This document shows, one piece after another, positions 7,299-15,834 of a DNA stretch of 34,624 nucleotides. The notes below the pieces were generated by a model. The model did not search any database. It was given only the letters and a program-made list of their open reading frames with translations, and was not told the DNA's origin. Source of the DNA: Thermogemmatispora sp. (GTDB taxonomy: Bacteria; Chloroflexota; Ktedonobacteria; Ktedonobacterales; Ktedonobacteraceae); assembly GCF_019683635.1 (NCBI RefSeq), contig NZ_JADGIA010000029.1, forward strand, positions 1-34,624, read 5' to 3'. The first letter of the stretch is position 1. Each line of letters opens with the position of its first letter. The translations under genes were made by a program, and so were the position numbers.

Positions 7299-8231
7299 CT
7301 AATCTACATCTAAGTCTATGATATGTATCAGTGTATCACTGGCAGAAGCAATTTGCCTACCCTTGGGGGACCAGGCGACACAGCGAATCCAACGCCGGTG
7401 CTCGCTGTAGCTGAGCAGAGTCGCGCCGCTGCTGGCCTGCCAGAGTAGGAGAGAGCAGTCGTCGCCAGCGGAGGCGAGGAGCTGGCCATCCGGCGACCAG
7501 GCCAGCGCTTTCAGGGGACGATTGTGGCCGCGGTAGGTGGTGATGAGTTGGGGATTGGGCGTCTGCGGTCGCCAGACCAGCACCCGGTTGTCAGCCCCGC
7601 CCGAGGCAATAAACTGACCATCCGGTGACCAGGCGGCGCAGTAGATGGGTCGACCATGCTCGCTGAAGCGCAGGGAGCGCTCGGCCCGGGGTGAGGAGGA
7701 GGAATCGTCAGCGCCAACGGTCCAGATGTCTACATAGCCATCAAAGCTGGCGCTGAGCAGCCGCTCCCCACTGGGGGACCAGCCGACGGCAAAGAGCCGA
7801 TATTGTTGACGATCGCAGAAGAGGCAGCGCCCGCTGCGGCTCTCCCAGAGCTGGAGGCTGCTGTCACCGTAGTCGCCGCCCGAGATGAGATAGTCGCCGT
7901 TGGGAGACCAGGCCAGGGAGCGCACGAAGCGGCGATGTCCACGGTAGATGAGCAGGCAACGGTGAGGCGAGGTGACTTCCCACAGGTGGACGGCTCCGGC
8001 GGTGTCGCCCGAGGCAAGCAGACGGCCATCGGGGGACCAGGCCAGGGAGAGGATACACTGTCTGTGGCCTGGGTAGGCGGCAATGGGTTCAAGTGTGCCA
8101 TCTTTGGACGACTGCCAGAGGCGCACGCTTCCGTCGCGTCCAGCCGAGGCAAGGAGCTGGCCATCGGGGGACCAGGCCAGGGCAAAGATGGCATCGCTGT
8201 GACCCGGGTAGTGTCTGGCTCTTGCCCACAT
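7299..8231 (-). CDS. WD40 repeat protein, seven-bladed propeller
   Basis: The 310-residue protein is made almost wholly of seven WD40 repeats. Each carries a form of W-SPDG-LLAS-G-D-S-V-LW (for example LAWSPDGQLLASAG), and most start with a GH or EH turn (YPGHSD, YPGHRQ, YRGHRR, SEHGRP, YRGHNR, SEHRRW). The fourth blade lacks the GH and the last blade ends HIIDLDVD. Seven repeats are enough to close one propeller, so this is a pure scaffold for protein contacts with no enzyme domain. The start at 8231 (MWARARHYPGHS) directly precedes the first repeat but has a weak binding site; an in-frame ATG at 8330 is possible. The MogA gene ends 136 bases upstream of the chosen start. Its partner is unknown. 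Confidence 0.85.
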   Translation of the reverse strand: MWARARHYPGHSDAIFALAWSPDGQLLASAGRDGSVRLWQSSKDGTLEPIAAYPGHRQCILSLAWSPDGRLLASGDTAGAVHLWEVTSPHRCLLIYRGHRRFVRSLAWSPNGDYLISGGDYGDSSLQLWESRSGRCLFCDRQQYRLFAVGWSPSGERLLSASFDGYVDIWTVGADDSSSSPRAERSLRFSEHGRPIYCAAWSPDGQFIASGGADNRVLVWRPQTPNPQLITTYRGHNRPLKALAWSPDGQLLASAGDDCSLLLWQASSGATLLSYSEHRRWIRCVAWSPKGRQIASASDTLIHIIDLDVD

Positions 8232-8367
8232 GGCTGACGTCTCTTTTTTTCGTGGTGACGGCAGAGTCGCGCGCGGCTTTTTCCATCCCCTCCCGGGCAG
8301 GCGGCAGCTGGAGCGAGCAGCCCCGATCAAGAGGTTACCTGGCGGGCGGGCGCACTCGCTGCCGCGG

Positions 8368-8853
8368 CTAGTGTTCGCTGGGGCCGCCAGTCAGGAGATT
8401 GATCGCGTGCGGCAGAACGGGCAGGATTGTTTCCAGGCACTCTTTAACGGCCTTGGGGCTGCCCGGCAGGTTCACGATGAGCGTCTGCCCACGCGTACCG
8501 GCGATTCCCCGCGAGAGCATGCCGAAGGGCGTATGTTGCAGGCTGGCGGCACGCATGGCCTCAGCCAGGCCCGGAGCCTCGCGCTCTATGACGGCCTTCG
8601 TGGCCTCGGGGGTCACATCGCGCGGAGCCAGGCCGGTGCCGCCCGTCGTCAGAATTAAGTTCAGCCGTTGCTCGTCGCACCAGGAGCGCAGCACGGCCTC
8701 AATCTGGTCCCGCTCATCGGGGACAATAGCCGTCGCGCTCACCACCGCCTCGGGTAGTTGCGCCACGAGAGAGCGAATGGTCTGGCCGCTTGTATCCTGG
8801 CGCGTCCCGTGGGCGGCACCATCGCTGATCGTCAGTACACCAACCGTAATCAT
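8368..8853 (-). CDS. mogA: Molybdopterin adenylyltransferase (MogA/MoaB family)
   Basis: The protein (161 residues) adenylylates molybdopterin before molybdate insertion in molybdenum cofactor synthesis. It shows the MoCF-binding signatures: [17 protein letters not shown] at the N-terminus, [20 protein letters not shown] in the middle, [29 protein letters not shown], and a C-terminal [11 protein letters not shown]. The ATG at 8853 has GAAGGAC five bases upstream. It starts nine bases after the stop of the CpXC gene, so the two are almost certainly cotranscribed. No other molybdenum cofactor gene lies in the window. MogA and MoaB are hard to separate by sequence alone. Confidence 0.92.
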   Translation of the reverse strand: MITVGVLTISDGAAHGTRQDTSGQTIRSLVAQLPEAVVSATAIVPDERDQIEAVLRSWCDEQRLNLILTTGGTGLAPRDVTPEATKAVIEREAPGLAEAMRAASLQHTPFGMLSRGIAGTRGQTLIVNLPGSPKAVKECLETILPVLPHAINLLTGGPSEH

Positions 8854-8862
8854 CGTCCTTCG

Positions 8863-9576
8863 TCACCCCCTGGGGGCCAATGCGCGCATAATGGCTCCGA
8901 TCTGGCGACGTGGCCCATAGAGCCAAACCGTGTAGGTTTCTCCCTGCTCCTCCTCTTCCACAATGCACTGCATCTCACGCGCCAGGCGTCGAGCAATGTC
9001 AAACATCTGGCCGCGTTGAGCGGTGCTGCGGCTTTGGGTGCGCAGGGCGATTTTGCCGAGACGCTCATCCTGGCTCAGGCCAGCGTTGATAAGGAGGGCC
9101 AGCTGATCCAGGCCAAAGATCACCTGCAGGGGCGGGATCTCTTCACCTGCACCCCGCACAGCAGCGGCGGCGAGGGAAGCCGCCATCTCCCCCTCACCTG
9201 GCGTCTCCGCTTCTTGTTCCGCGTCCGAGACTGAGGCCGACCCCTCTTCCGGCTCGCCTGGCTGCTGAGCCACGCGCTCGTAGACGTCGCGCAATTTGGC
9301 CTCGATCAGCTCACGCCCCTCTCGTGGCACGTTGTCGCGAGGATGGACATAGGCAAGCAGGCGATTGGGCGGATCGGAGTAGATGAACGGTCGCCGAGCC
9401 TGAGCTCGCCGCCCACAGGAAGGGCAGGTGACTACGTTGAGGCGACCCGCCAGGACGGCATAGCGCAGCTGGGGGTCACGCGCGACGTTGACATATTCAT
9501 AAATCTGACACTCAAAGCTATGACCACAGCGACAGGTCAGCTTGTAGCTGGCTGTCCGCGATGCTAGTTGCGACAT
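8863..9576 (-). CDS. CpXC domain zinc-ribbon protein
   Basis: The N-terminal part fits the CpXC family, a zinc ribbon of unknown role: CRCGHSFEC, then NVARDPQLRYAVLAGRLNVV, then TCPSCGRRA, then an LLAYVHPRDNVPREG segment. The two cysteine pairs (C15/C17 and C51/C54) would bind one metal. The remainder, up to residue 237, is an acidic linker and a helical C-terminal half without a known motif. I chose the ATG at 9576 (MSQLASRTASYKL) because an extended -10 promoter overlaps the alternative upstream start at 9648, which would leave that start untranscribed. The binding site for 9576 is weak. MogA follows after nine bases. Confidence 0.72.
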   Translation of the reverse strand: MSQLASRTASYKLTCRCGHSFECQIYEYVNVARDPQLRYAVLAGRLNVVTCPSCGRRAQARRPFIYSDPPNRLLAYVHPRDNVPREGRELIEAKLRDVYERVAQQPGEPEEGSASVSDAEQEAETPGEGEMAASLAAAAVRGAGEEIPPLQVIFGLDQLALLINAGLSQDERLGKIALRTQSRSTAQRGQMFDIARRLAREMQCIVEEEEQGETYTVWLYGPRRQIGAIMRALAPRG

Positions 9577-9643
9577 AGATGATAGCGCTTCGAAAATGAC
9601 ATCCTCTCCAGCGAAATGAACCACACAGGCACTAAACATCTCT

Positions 9644-9652
9644 ATCATATCA
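9644..9652 (-). promoter_or_regulatory. Extended -10 promoter for the CpXC/MogA genes
   Basis: On the minus strand TGATATGAT gives a TG-n element in front of TATGAT (five of six consensus positions). No clear -35 is visible, as expected for extended -10 promoters. Initiation near 9637 leaves about 60 bases before the ATG at 9576. Confidence 0.45.
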
Positions 9653-9744
9653 CATCGATGCCGGCCTGCTGGGGCCAGGATCGAGCACGCAAGGCAGCAG
9701 GTTCACCACAAGCCCCGCTTTCTCCTATGGATGATAGTGTCCAC

Positions 9745-11016
9745 TCAGCGCCGGCGGCTCTTGCTCAGGGCCTTGGAGGAGAAGGTGAAGCTCAGGCCCT
9801 GCCCCTCGATAAATTGCTGGAAATGCGCATAGAACTCGGCGCGATCCTGGAGGGTGATGACGGCGACGGCATCGGCGGTCTCGATGGCATAGGGATAGCC
9901 CTGGCCCCCAGCGATGATCTCGGCTCGTACGACATCGATGACGGGATCAAGCAGGCCCTCGTCGACGACCCAGCGCGGGAATTCCAGACGGGCTGGCGGG
10001 CGCTGACTCACAGCCTGCAGATAGCAAAAGGCGATGCGCTCGCGATAGGGTCCATAGTGGTCGAGGACATCACCGCGGGCGCAGATCATGGCCGGCGTGC
10101 GATCTCCCCAACGCAGTCGCCCTTGCCAGAGCAAGGCATCGTGAATGCGCTTGGTCTCGCGCAGCAGCGGCTGGGGCTGCATGGCATCGAGGCGTAGGAG
10201 CATGGTGATGATGTCGCGCGCGTAACTGGTGTCGACGTAGCCAATCAAGGGCACGCGGAAGCGCTCCGAAGCCTGCAGCAGGGAAACAGCGCCGGCGATG
10301 TAGCGCTCGCGGTAGGGACTGGGCATAGTCAGGGCGAAGGAAACAACCAGGGAACCATCGAAGAAGACCACAGGGCTGTGAGCCGGTTCATCAGGCCGAC
10401 GCTGACGGGCTAGCTGTTCCATCTGGCTGCAGAGAGTCTCGACTTCGAGCTGGAAGCGACGCAGCGAGACCTGCAGCTCAGAGTAGGGGTAGCCGCTGGG
10501 ATCGGCGCTTTCGCTGGGCGCTTCTTCCAGGATCTCGTCGGGGGTCAGCACTTCGAGACGCACATCTTTGACGTAGGGACGTCCGCGCTGGTGGGGATTG
10601 ACAAACAGGCCGACCTGGACCAGGGCGACGGGAATCGAGGCATCGCGCCAGGGCTGAAGCTGGCTGCCGTCGACGGCCAGCGTTGTAATCCCTTCGATGC
10701 ACTCCGCCCACTGCCGCGCCTGCTCGTGGTTGGCGAAGCGTTCGGCGAAGCGAAAGACGGGGCCGTGATAGTCCTCCTGAGCGGCCTGAACCAGCCAGCG
10801 ATCGAATTCGATCGTCGGGCGCGCACCCGCCGGCGGCAGACCCTGCCCGTCAGGTGGCAGGTGCTGCTCTAGATGGGCGCTTGAGCGGTAGCGGCGATAA
10901 AGTGTCTCTAGCACATGACGATAGGCCCCCAACTGATCGCTGTAGGTCCCACCATAGAGCATGAACTGGTCTCGTTTGCTGGCCAGGGCGGCCAGGAGCT
11001 TGCCTTTATGAAGCAT
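9745..11016 (-). CDS. nurA: NurA-domain nuclease
   Basis: NurA enzymes are 5'-to-3' nucleases that act with HerA, Mre11 and Rad50 in DNA end resection in archaea and some bacteria. This 423-residue protein has the first acidic motif in TLAVDGSQLQP (D116), a second DGS in VVFFDGSLVVSF, and a later GYVDTSYARDI segment, all in the order seen in NurA. The start at 11016 (MLHKGKLLAAL) has GAGGAGGAG upstream and lies inside the last codons of the Rad50-like gene, an 11-base overlap that implies translational coupling. The window has no HerA helicase and no Mre11. The length agrees with bacterial NurA-domain proteins. Nuclease activity is inferred from the motifs. Confidence 0.82.
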   Translation of the reverse strand: MLHKGKLLAALASKRDQFMLYGGTYSDQLGAYRHVLETLYRRYRSSAHLEQHLPPDGQGLPPAGARPTIEFDRWLVQAAQEDYHGPVFRFAERFANHEQARQWAECIEGITTLAVDGSQLQPWRDASIPVALVQVGLFVNPHQRGRPYVKDVRLEVLTPDEILEEAPSESADPSGYPYSELQVSLRRFQLEVETLCSQMEQLARQRRPDEPAHSPVVFFDGSLVVSFALTMPSPYRERYIAGAVSLLQASERFRVPLIGYVDTSYARDIITMLLRLDAMQPQPLLRETKRIHDALLWQGRLRWGDRTPAMICARGDVLDHYGPYRERIAFCYLQAVSQRPPARLEFPRWVVDEGLLDPVIDVVRAEIIAGGQGYPYAIETADAVAVITLQDRAEFYAHFQQFIEGQGLSFTFSSKALSKSRRR

Positions 11017-14000
11017 GGGCGTGCTCCTCCTCCTGCTCAAAGGCTGCCTGCCACTCTTCGTCACTGACCAGGCGAGTCTCGCCGTTTTCTTTGCGCAGGC
11101 GGATCAGGCTGTCTAGCCCCTGCTCAAAGGTATCGTCATGGCTGATGACGATGAGCTGATCAAAGCCACGGACGCGTCGAATCTGCTCGGCGAGGTTGGT
11201 ACGGCGGGTGCTATCCATATTCTGAGTCGGCTCATCGAAGAAGGCTATGGTCAGGTTGGAGAGCTTCTTGAGCAGCGCCAGGCGCACGGCCAGGGCGGCG
11301 CTCATCTGCTCACCACCGCTGAGCTGAGCAAAGGTGCGCGTGGCGCTGCGATTGCGGACGACAATCTCGTAGTCGTCCTGCCAGCTCAGCTGCGCGCTGC
11401 GATCGCCCATGATCTCGCCAAAGATGCGATTGGCCTCGGCGGAGATCTCAGCCAGGCGGGCCCGCAGGATTTGTGGAGCGGCCTCTTTGAGCAGCTGGCG
11501 GAAGAGATCAGTCATGCTGGTCAGATCTTCGAGGGTGCGATATTCCTGCTGCGCAGCCTCCAGAGCGGTGAGCAGCGCCTCAGCCTGGCGGATGCGCGCC
11601 TCCAGCTCAGCGATGCGACTGCGCGTGTGCTGGAGAGCGGTGGTATAGCCTTTGAGGTCCGCTCTGAGCTTCTTGATCTCTTCGTCAGTACGCTGGAACT
11701 CGGCTTCATCAAAGGCGATCTGGGCCTGGCGATAGGCACGCTCGGCCTGCTGCAGTTCTTGTTCGGCCCCCTGATAGTCGACAGTGGCTCGCTCATAGGC
11801 TTGTTGACGCTGCGGCAACTGACGCGCTCCCTGCTCGTGGGCCAGATAGGCTTGATAGCCGGCCTGAGCGCGCTGACGCCGGCTCTCTTGCTCAGCAAGA
11901 CGCCCGTCGAGGTCCTGATATGCCGCCAGGCGCTCAGCCAGCGCCCCTAGCTCTCGCTCCAGACTGGCCTCCTGCTGGACTAGCTCAGCAAGCTGCTCGC
12001 GCAGGCGCGGCTCGCGTTCAATGGCGGTCAAGAGGCCACGAATCTGGCCAGCGGGATCATCCAGCTCTGTCAGCTGGGCCTCAACTTCTTTAAGGCGCTC
12101 GCGGACACCCTGCAGCTGCTGTACCTGCTGCCGGCGCTCCACAAGCTGCTCTTCCAGCAGCTTTAGCTGCTCCTCAAGCTGTTCCACTTTCGTTCGTAGG
12201 GCTGGCAAAGCCCGCACGCGCTGATCTGCCAGCTCGCTTTCGCGCCGCGCCTGCTCGGCCTGAGCGATCTCTTGAGCTAGATTCTGCAGCTCATCGAGGT
12301 CCTGCCGGAGATCGTCGACATCGCGCTGCAAGCGCAGCAGCTCACCTGCCAGCTGGCGCAGACGCTCCGCACACTCGCTCTGCTGCGCCCGATAGTGGCC
12401 CAGGCGCTCGTATTCCTGAGCATAGACGGTGAGCCTGGCAACCTGCTCCTCCAGTTGCTGCTGTTGTTGACGCAGGCTGGCAAGCTGGGCCTCGTCACTG
12501 GCAATGAGTTGCTCGAAATAGGATTCCAGGCTGGCCAGACCCTTCTGGCGAATATTGAGGCATGGCTCATGAAGCAGAGGACAGAGGCCGCCGCGCGAGC
12601 GATTGTATGACTCCCGATAGCCATCGATGTTGCCCTCCAGACGATAGCATCGGGCCGTCAGCTGGGCCTGCTCTTCGCGCAAGGCGGGCAGAGCCGCCAC
12701 CTCCTCGCGATGGGCTTCGACCGCGGCGATCGTCTCTTCCAGGCTGCGCAGACGCTCCGCGGTTTTGGCGCGCTCCTCTTCCTTCTGACGCAGGGTCTCC
12801 AGCTTCTCTTGCAGCTGAAGCTGCTTCTGGCTGCGCTCCGAAAGGCGAGCTTGAAGCCGGGTCAGGAGGGTGATGCGTTCAGGGAGCCGGTCAGCCAGCT
12901 CTTGCAGCGGCTCGATCTCGCTCAGCTGCTGCTGCACGTCTTGCAATCGCTTCAGCTGCTGTTCCTGTTGACGGCGCAGGCTGCGCCCCTCTTCCACCAG
13001 CTCATCATAGCGCTGAACCTGCTGGCGCAGCTCCTCACGCCGGCGCTCCAGCTCGCGCTGACGGTCCGCCAGGGGTGACAGCTCGATCACACGCTGGCGC
13101 GCCTGCTCGATCTCCTTGAGGGCGGCCTCCACATGGGCCTTGTTGGCGCTCAAGCCAGCCTGGCGATGCTGCAGGGCCGCCTGCTGCTGGCGTAGGGTGT
13201 TACGCTGGCGCTCGGCCTGGCGCAGTTCCTGCAGGGCGGCCTCCGCCTCCTGATAGGCCAGATAGGCCGCGCGATTGGCCTCGACCTGAGCTTGCGCCTG
13301 GCGAGCCAGCGCCAGCTCTTGCTCACACTGACGCAAACGCTGACGAGCGGCCTCGCGCCTTAGCTGGGCCTGCTCAAAGCGATGGCGCAAGTTGAGCAGC
13401 TCGTCGCGCTGACGCCGCAAGAGAGCGTAGTGGTTCTCCGCTTCCTCCAACCGGCGCGTGCCACTGGCAATCAGCTCTGTCTGGCGCTGCTCCTCCTGGC
13501 GGGCCTGTGCCAGCTCCTGCCTCCACTGATCCAGGTCGCGTGTCTCAAAGCTGAGGCGCTGCATCTCCTGCTGTTGCTGCTGCATCTGATCCTTATAGTA
13601 ATTCTGGACCTCGCGCAGATAGTCGGAGGCCAGGCGATAGTCTTCGATCTGCAGCAGCTCATCGAAGGTCTTCTTGCGCTTGGCCGGCGTCTCCAGAAAG
13701 ACCGCTGTGAAGGTTCCCTGGGGCACGCCGAGGGCGTCCTGAAAGAGGGTTGGCAGGGGGCGCTCGCGCTCAATTCCGAACAGCTCATGTAGCTTATCGA
13801 GCACGTCGGTGCGTTGCTCCAGGCGATAGTCGGCCTCGCAATCGTAGAGCTGCCAATAGGCGCCGGCGCCACAGCGGCGTTCGACAATATAGCGTCGTTC
13901 GTCGTTGCCCACCAGATGGACGCGGATCAGACCATATTTTTCGCCCTCGCGCACAAACTGGCTATGCTGCTTATACGGCAGGGCATCGAAGAGGGCAAAG

Positions 14001-14131
14001 CCAATGGCCTCGACCAGCGTCGTCTTACCGGCCCCATTCGCTCCCTGAATAGCCGTCGTCCCGCGTCGGAACTCGACGGCCAGCTGATGATAGCTTTTGA
14101 TATTTTCCAGCTCAAGACGAGTAATCAACAT
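11006..14131 (-). CDS. Rad50/SbcC-like SMC-family ATPase
   Basis: This 1041-residue ABC-type ATPase should bridge and process DNA ends. Walker A is GANGAGKTT at 30-38. Long Gln/Glu/Arg-rich coiled coils cover about 170-510 and 530-850. The C-terminal lobe holds the signature LSGGEQMSAALAVRLALL, Walker B in LTIAFFDEPTQNMDS and the H-loop VISHDDTFEQG. At the hairpin apex, instead of the usual CPxC zinc hook, it has C517-PLLHEP-C524 (C-x6-C). It is longer than an SMC-hinge-free RecF or RecN and has no globular hinge, so the Rad50/SbcC class fits. It overlaps the NurA gene by 11 bases; no Mre11/SbcD is nearby. The ATG at 14131 has only a weak ribosome site. Confidence 0.9.
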   Translation of the reverse strand: MLITRLELENIKSYHQLAVEFRRGTTAIQGANGAGKTTLVEAIGFALFDALPYKQHSQFVREGEKYGLIRVHLVGNDERRYIVERRCGAGAYWQLYDCEADYRLEQRTDVLDKLHELFGIERERPLPTLFQDALGVPQGTFTAVFLETPAKRKKTFDELLQIEDYRLASDYLREVQNYYKDQMQQQQQEMQRLSFETRDLDQWRQELAQARQEEQRQTELIASGTRRLEEAENHYALLRRQRDELLNLRHRFEQAQLRREAARQRLRQCEQELALARQAQAQVEANRAAYLAYQEAEAALQELRQAERQRNTLRQQQAALQHRQAGLSANKAHVEAALKEIEQARQRVIELSPLADRQRELERRREELRQQVQRYDELVEEGRSLRRQQEQQLKRLQDVQQQLSEIEPLQELADRLPERITLLTRLQARLSERSQKQLQLQEKLETLRQKEEERAKTAERLRSLEETIAAVEAHREEVAALPALREEQAQLTARCYRLEGNIDGYRESYNRSRGGLCPLLHEPCLNIRQKGLASLESYFEQLIASDEAQLASLRQQQQQLEEQVARLTVYAQEYERLGHYRAQQSECAERLRQLAGELLRLQRDVDDLRQDLDELQNLAQEIAQAEQARRESELADQRVRALPALRTKVEQLEEQLKLLEEQLVERRQQVQQLQGVRERLKEVEAQLTELDDPAGQIRGLLTAIEREPRLREQLAELVQQEASLERELGALAERLAAYQDLDGRLAEQESRRQRAQAGYQAYLAHEQGARQLPQRQQAYERATVDYQGAEQELQQAERAYRQAQIAFDEAEFQRTDEEIKKLRADLKGYTTALQHTRSRIAELEARIRQAEALLTALEAAQQEYRTLEDLTSMTDLFRQLLKEAAPQILRARLAEISAEANRIFGEIMGDRSAQLSWQDDYEIVVRNRSATRTFAQLSGGEQMSAALAVRLALLKKLSNLTIAFFDEPTQNMDSTRRTNLAEQIRRVRGFDQLIVISHDDTFEQGLDSLIRLRKENGETRLVSDEEWQAAFEQEEEHAHAS

Positions 14132-14541
14132 GCCGCACTAGCCTTCTGCTCTACTCTTCTTCCAGCAAGTCTGCAGCCGTCTTCTCTCCCGCTCTCCCTC
14201 TCCTGCCGGCAAGGTGCACCATTCACCTCACCAGAGGACGGCGGGAGAGAGGCGAAGGATGTCCAACGAAGGAGCAAAAACCCTGCTCAGGAACAAGTTT
14301 ATGATTGTTGTTTCTCCCTTGCGAGGCCGAAAGCGGTAGTTCCCAGGCGCATTATACCATGCCCGCGCCTGAAACACAGCATCGCCTTACCACGTGTCAG
14401 GGGAAGGAAGGCGAGAGAAGATGCACCGCGGGCTTCTGCTTCCGACGAGGCAGAAGGTGGCTGCGAACGGACACAACCAGGAAGCGATAGCCCCGCTTCG
14501 ACCCAGAGAGGAACGGGACAGCATAGACAGAGGAGTCTTTC
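14132..14541. other. Divergent intergenic region between the Rad50-like gene and the first lipoprotein
   Basis: About 410 bases hold the start regions of two divergent genes. A promoter element for the minus-strand gene is at 14351-14359. A 10-bp inverted repeat (TCTCTCCCGC and its complement) spans roughly 14184-14254. No coding sequence was recognised. Confidence 0.5.
14351..14359 (-). promoter_or_regulatory. Extended -10 promoter for the Rad50-NurA operon
   Basis: The minus strand reads TGGTATAAT, a perfect TATAAT with a TG-n extension. The -35 region is poor. Initiation near 14344 would give a 5' leader of about 210 bases before the ATG at 14131. Confidence 0.5.
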
Positions 14542-15549
14542 ATGCACAATATTACATCCTTTCCAGATAAGAGCAGACCAAGACCAGGCTACAGCATAGT
14601 GTTGAGCCTGCTGGTCCTGGGGACGAGCCTGGTCTTGATCCTCAGCGCCTGTCAGGTGAGCCTGACGCCGGTGCAGCAGGGCAGCCAATTGCCCGTCGGC
14701 CAGGTCCTGCAGAAGAGCAGCCAGGCTATGCAGAAGCTGAAGAGCCTGGCCTTTAGTGTCACGGCCAGCGGCACTTTGCAGGGCACCACTCAGACCACAG
14801 CCAGCGCTACCAGCAGTACGACGCCAGCGCCAGTCACCGGCACGCCATCAGCCACGGCCAGCGCCACCCCTGTGGTCAGCCTGAGCTTCAATCTGACAGG
14901 CAATGGGCAGCAATCGTTAGCCGATGGCCGGCAGGCCCTTAATCTGACGCTCAACCAGAGTACCAGACTGGCGGAGATCACTATCGGCCAGCAGGTCTAC
15001 CTGCAGAACCCGCGTGGCCAGTGGTATGTCATCGACGCTTCCCGACTGGAGGCAGCCGGAGGCAATCTGCTCGCCGGCTGGAAGCTGGACACCAACGCGC
15101 TCCTGGCCCTGGCACTGCACAGCAGCATTACCGATCACGGCGACGAGACCCTTAATGGCCAGAGCCTGCGCCATATCAGCGCCGTCCTCGACAGAGAGGG
15201 GCTGCGTCAACTGCTCACGAGCAACACACAGCTCAGTAACTTGCTGGGCAGCCAAAACCTCAACAACCTGATCGACCATACGCGCAGCTTCCAGGCCACA
15301 CTCGATCTCTGGATCGATGAAACGCAGTTCTACCTGCACCGCGTGCAGCTCAAACTGGCGATGAGCGCCGACACCAGCGGCCTGCAGACGCCCATCGCCG
15401 GCGTGGCGACCGCGCTGCTGCCTCCCACCTTGCTGGTGAATCTCAGCACCACAGCCGACCTGAGCCAGTTCAACCAGCCCGTGACCATCAACGCCCCGAC
15501 GAACGCTATTCCGACCAACGACCCCCGCGCCGTCTTTGAGATGAGCTAA
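14542..15549 (+). CDS. Secreted lipoprotein, paralogue of the next gene
   Basis: The 335-residue protein has a lipoprotein signal: a hydrophobic stretch at about 19-36 ending in the lipobox LSAC with C37. The mature part starts with a Ser/Thr/Ala-rich linker. A domain follows with KSSQAMQKLKSLAFSVTASG, QVYLQNPRGQWYVID, LWIDETQFYLHRVQLKL and a C-terminal NQPVTINAPTNA. The layout (repeating strands, a QKLKS helix, a surface lipid anchor) resembles LppX/LprG-like or LolA-like lipid-binding lipoproteins, but I cannot confirm that. The ATG has GAGGAG seven bases upstream. It shares the same order of motifs with the gene at 15835-16773, so the pair arose by duplication. A strong hairpin terminator separates them. 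Confidence 0.82.
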   Translation: MHNITSFPDKSRPRPGYSIVLSLLVLGTSLVLILSACQVSLTPVQQGSQLPVGQVLQKSSQAMQKLKSLAFSVTASGTLQGTTQTTASATSSTTPAPVTGTPSATASATPVVSLSFNLTGNGQQSLADGRQALNLTLNQSTRLAEITIGQQVYLQNPRGQWYVIDASRLEAAGGNLLAGWKLDTNALLALALHSSITDHGDETLNGQSLRHISAVLDREGLRQLLTSNTQLSNLLGSQNLNNLIDHTRSFQATLDLWIDETQFYLHRVQLKLAMSADTSGLQTPIAGVATALLPPTLLVNLSTTADLSQFNQPVTINAPTNAIPTNDPRAVFEMS

Positions 15550-15581
15550 GGGCCAACTGCCCCTTCACTGGACTGGGTGCG

Positions 15582-15661
15582 GAAGACAAAAACGGTCACG
15601 CGCAGCTGACAGGCGGCCCATGAAGAGGCCTCGCTCGCAGGCTGCGCGTGGCTTTGTCTTC
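15582..15661 (+). terminator. Long hairpin terminator after the first lipoprotein
   Basis: Nested perfect inverted repeats GAAGACAAA (15582-15590) with TTTGTCTTC (15653-15661), and CACGCGCAGC (15597-15606) with GCTGCGCGTG (15641-15650), form a long stem. It is followed by the T-rich TTGTTGCCTCTTTC. It lies 33 bases after the first lipoprotein stop. Confidence 0.7.
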
Positions 15662-15834
15662 TTGTTGCCTCTTTCAGTATAGCCCACAGCGTTACGGCTG
15701 CAGCATGGCAAGGCTCGCAGCTCGGGAACCAGATCACCGAATTGCTGCTTCTGATAGGGAAGATTTAACAAGGAAGACGAGAATGCGTCTATCTTCTCCT
15801 AGAACAACAGAACACCGTACGAAAGGAGTTTGCC

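Noticed and set aside
9577..9648. Longer N-terminus for the CpXC protein
   Set aside because: An extended -10 promoter overlaps the longer start and the added residues do not resemble the family.
14184..14254. 10-bp inverted repeat TCTCTCCCGC in the Rad50/lipoprotein gap
   Set aside because: Low-complexity pyrimidine arms separated by about 50 bases; likely chance in GC-rich, pyrimidine-rich sequence.
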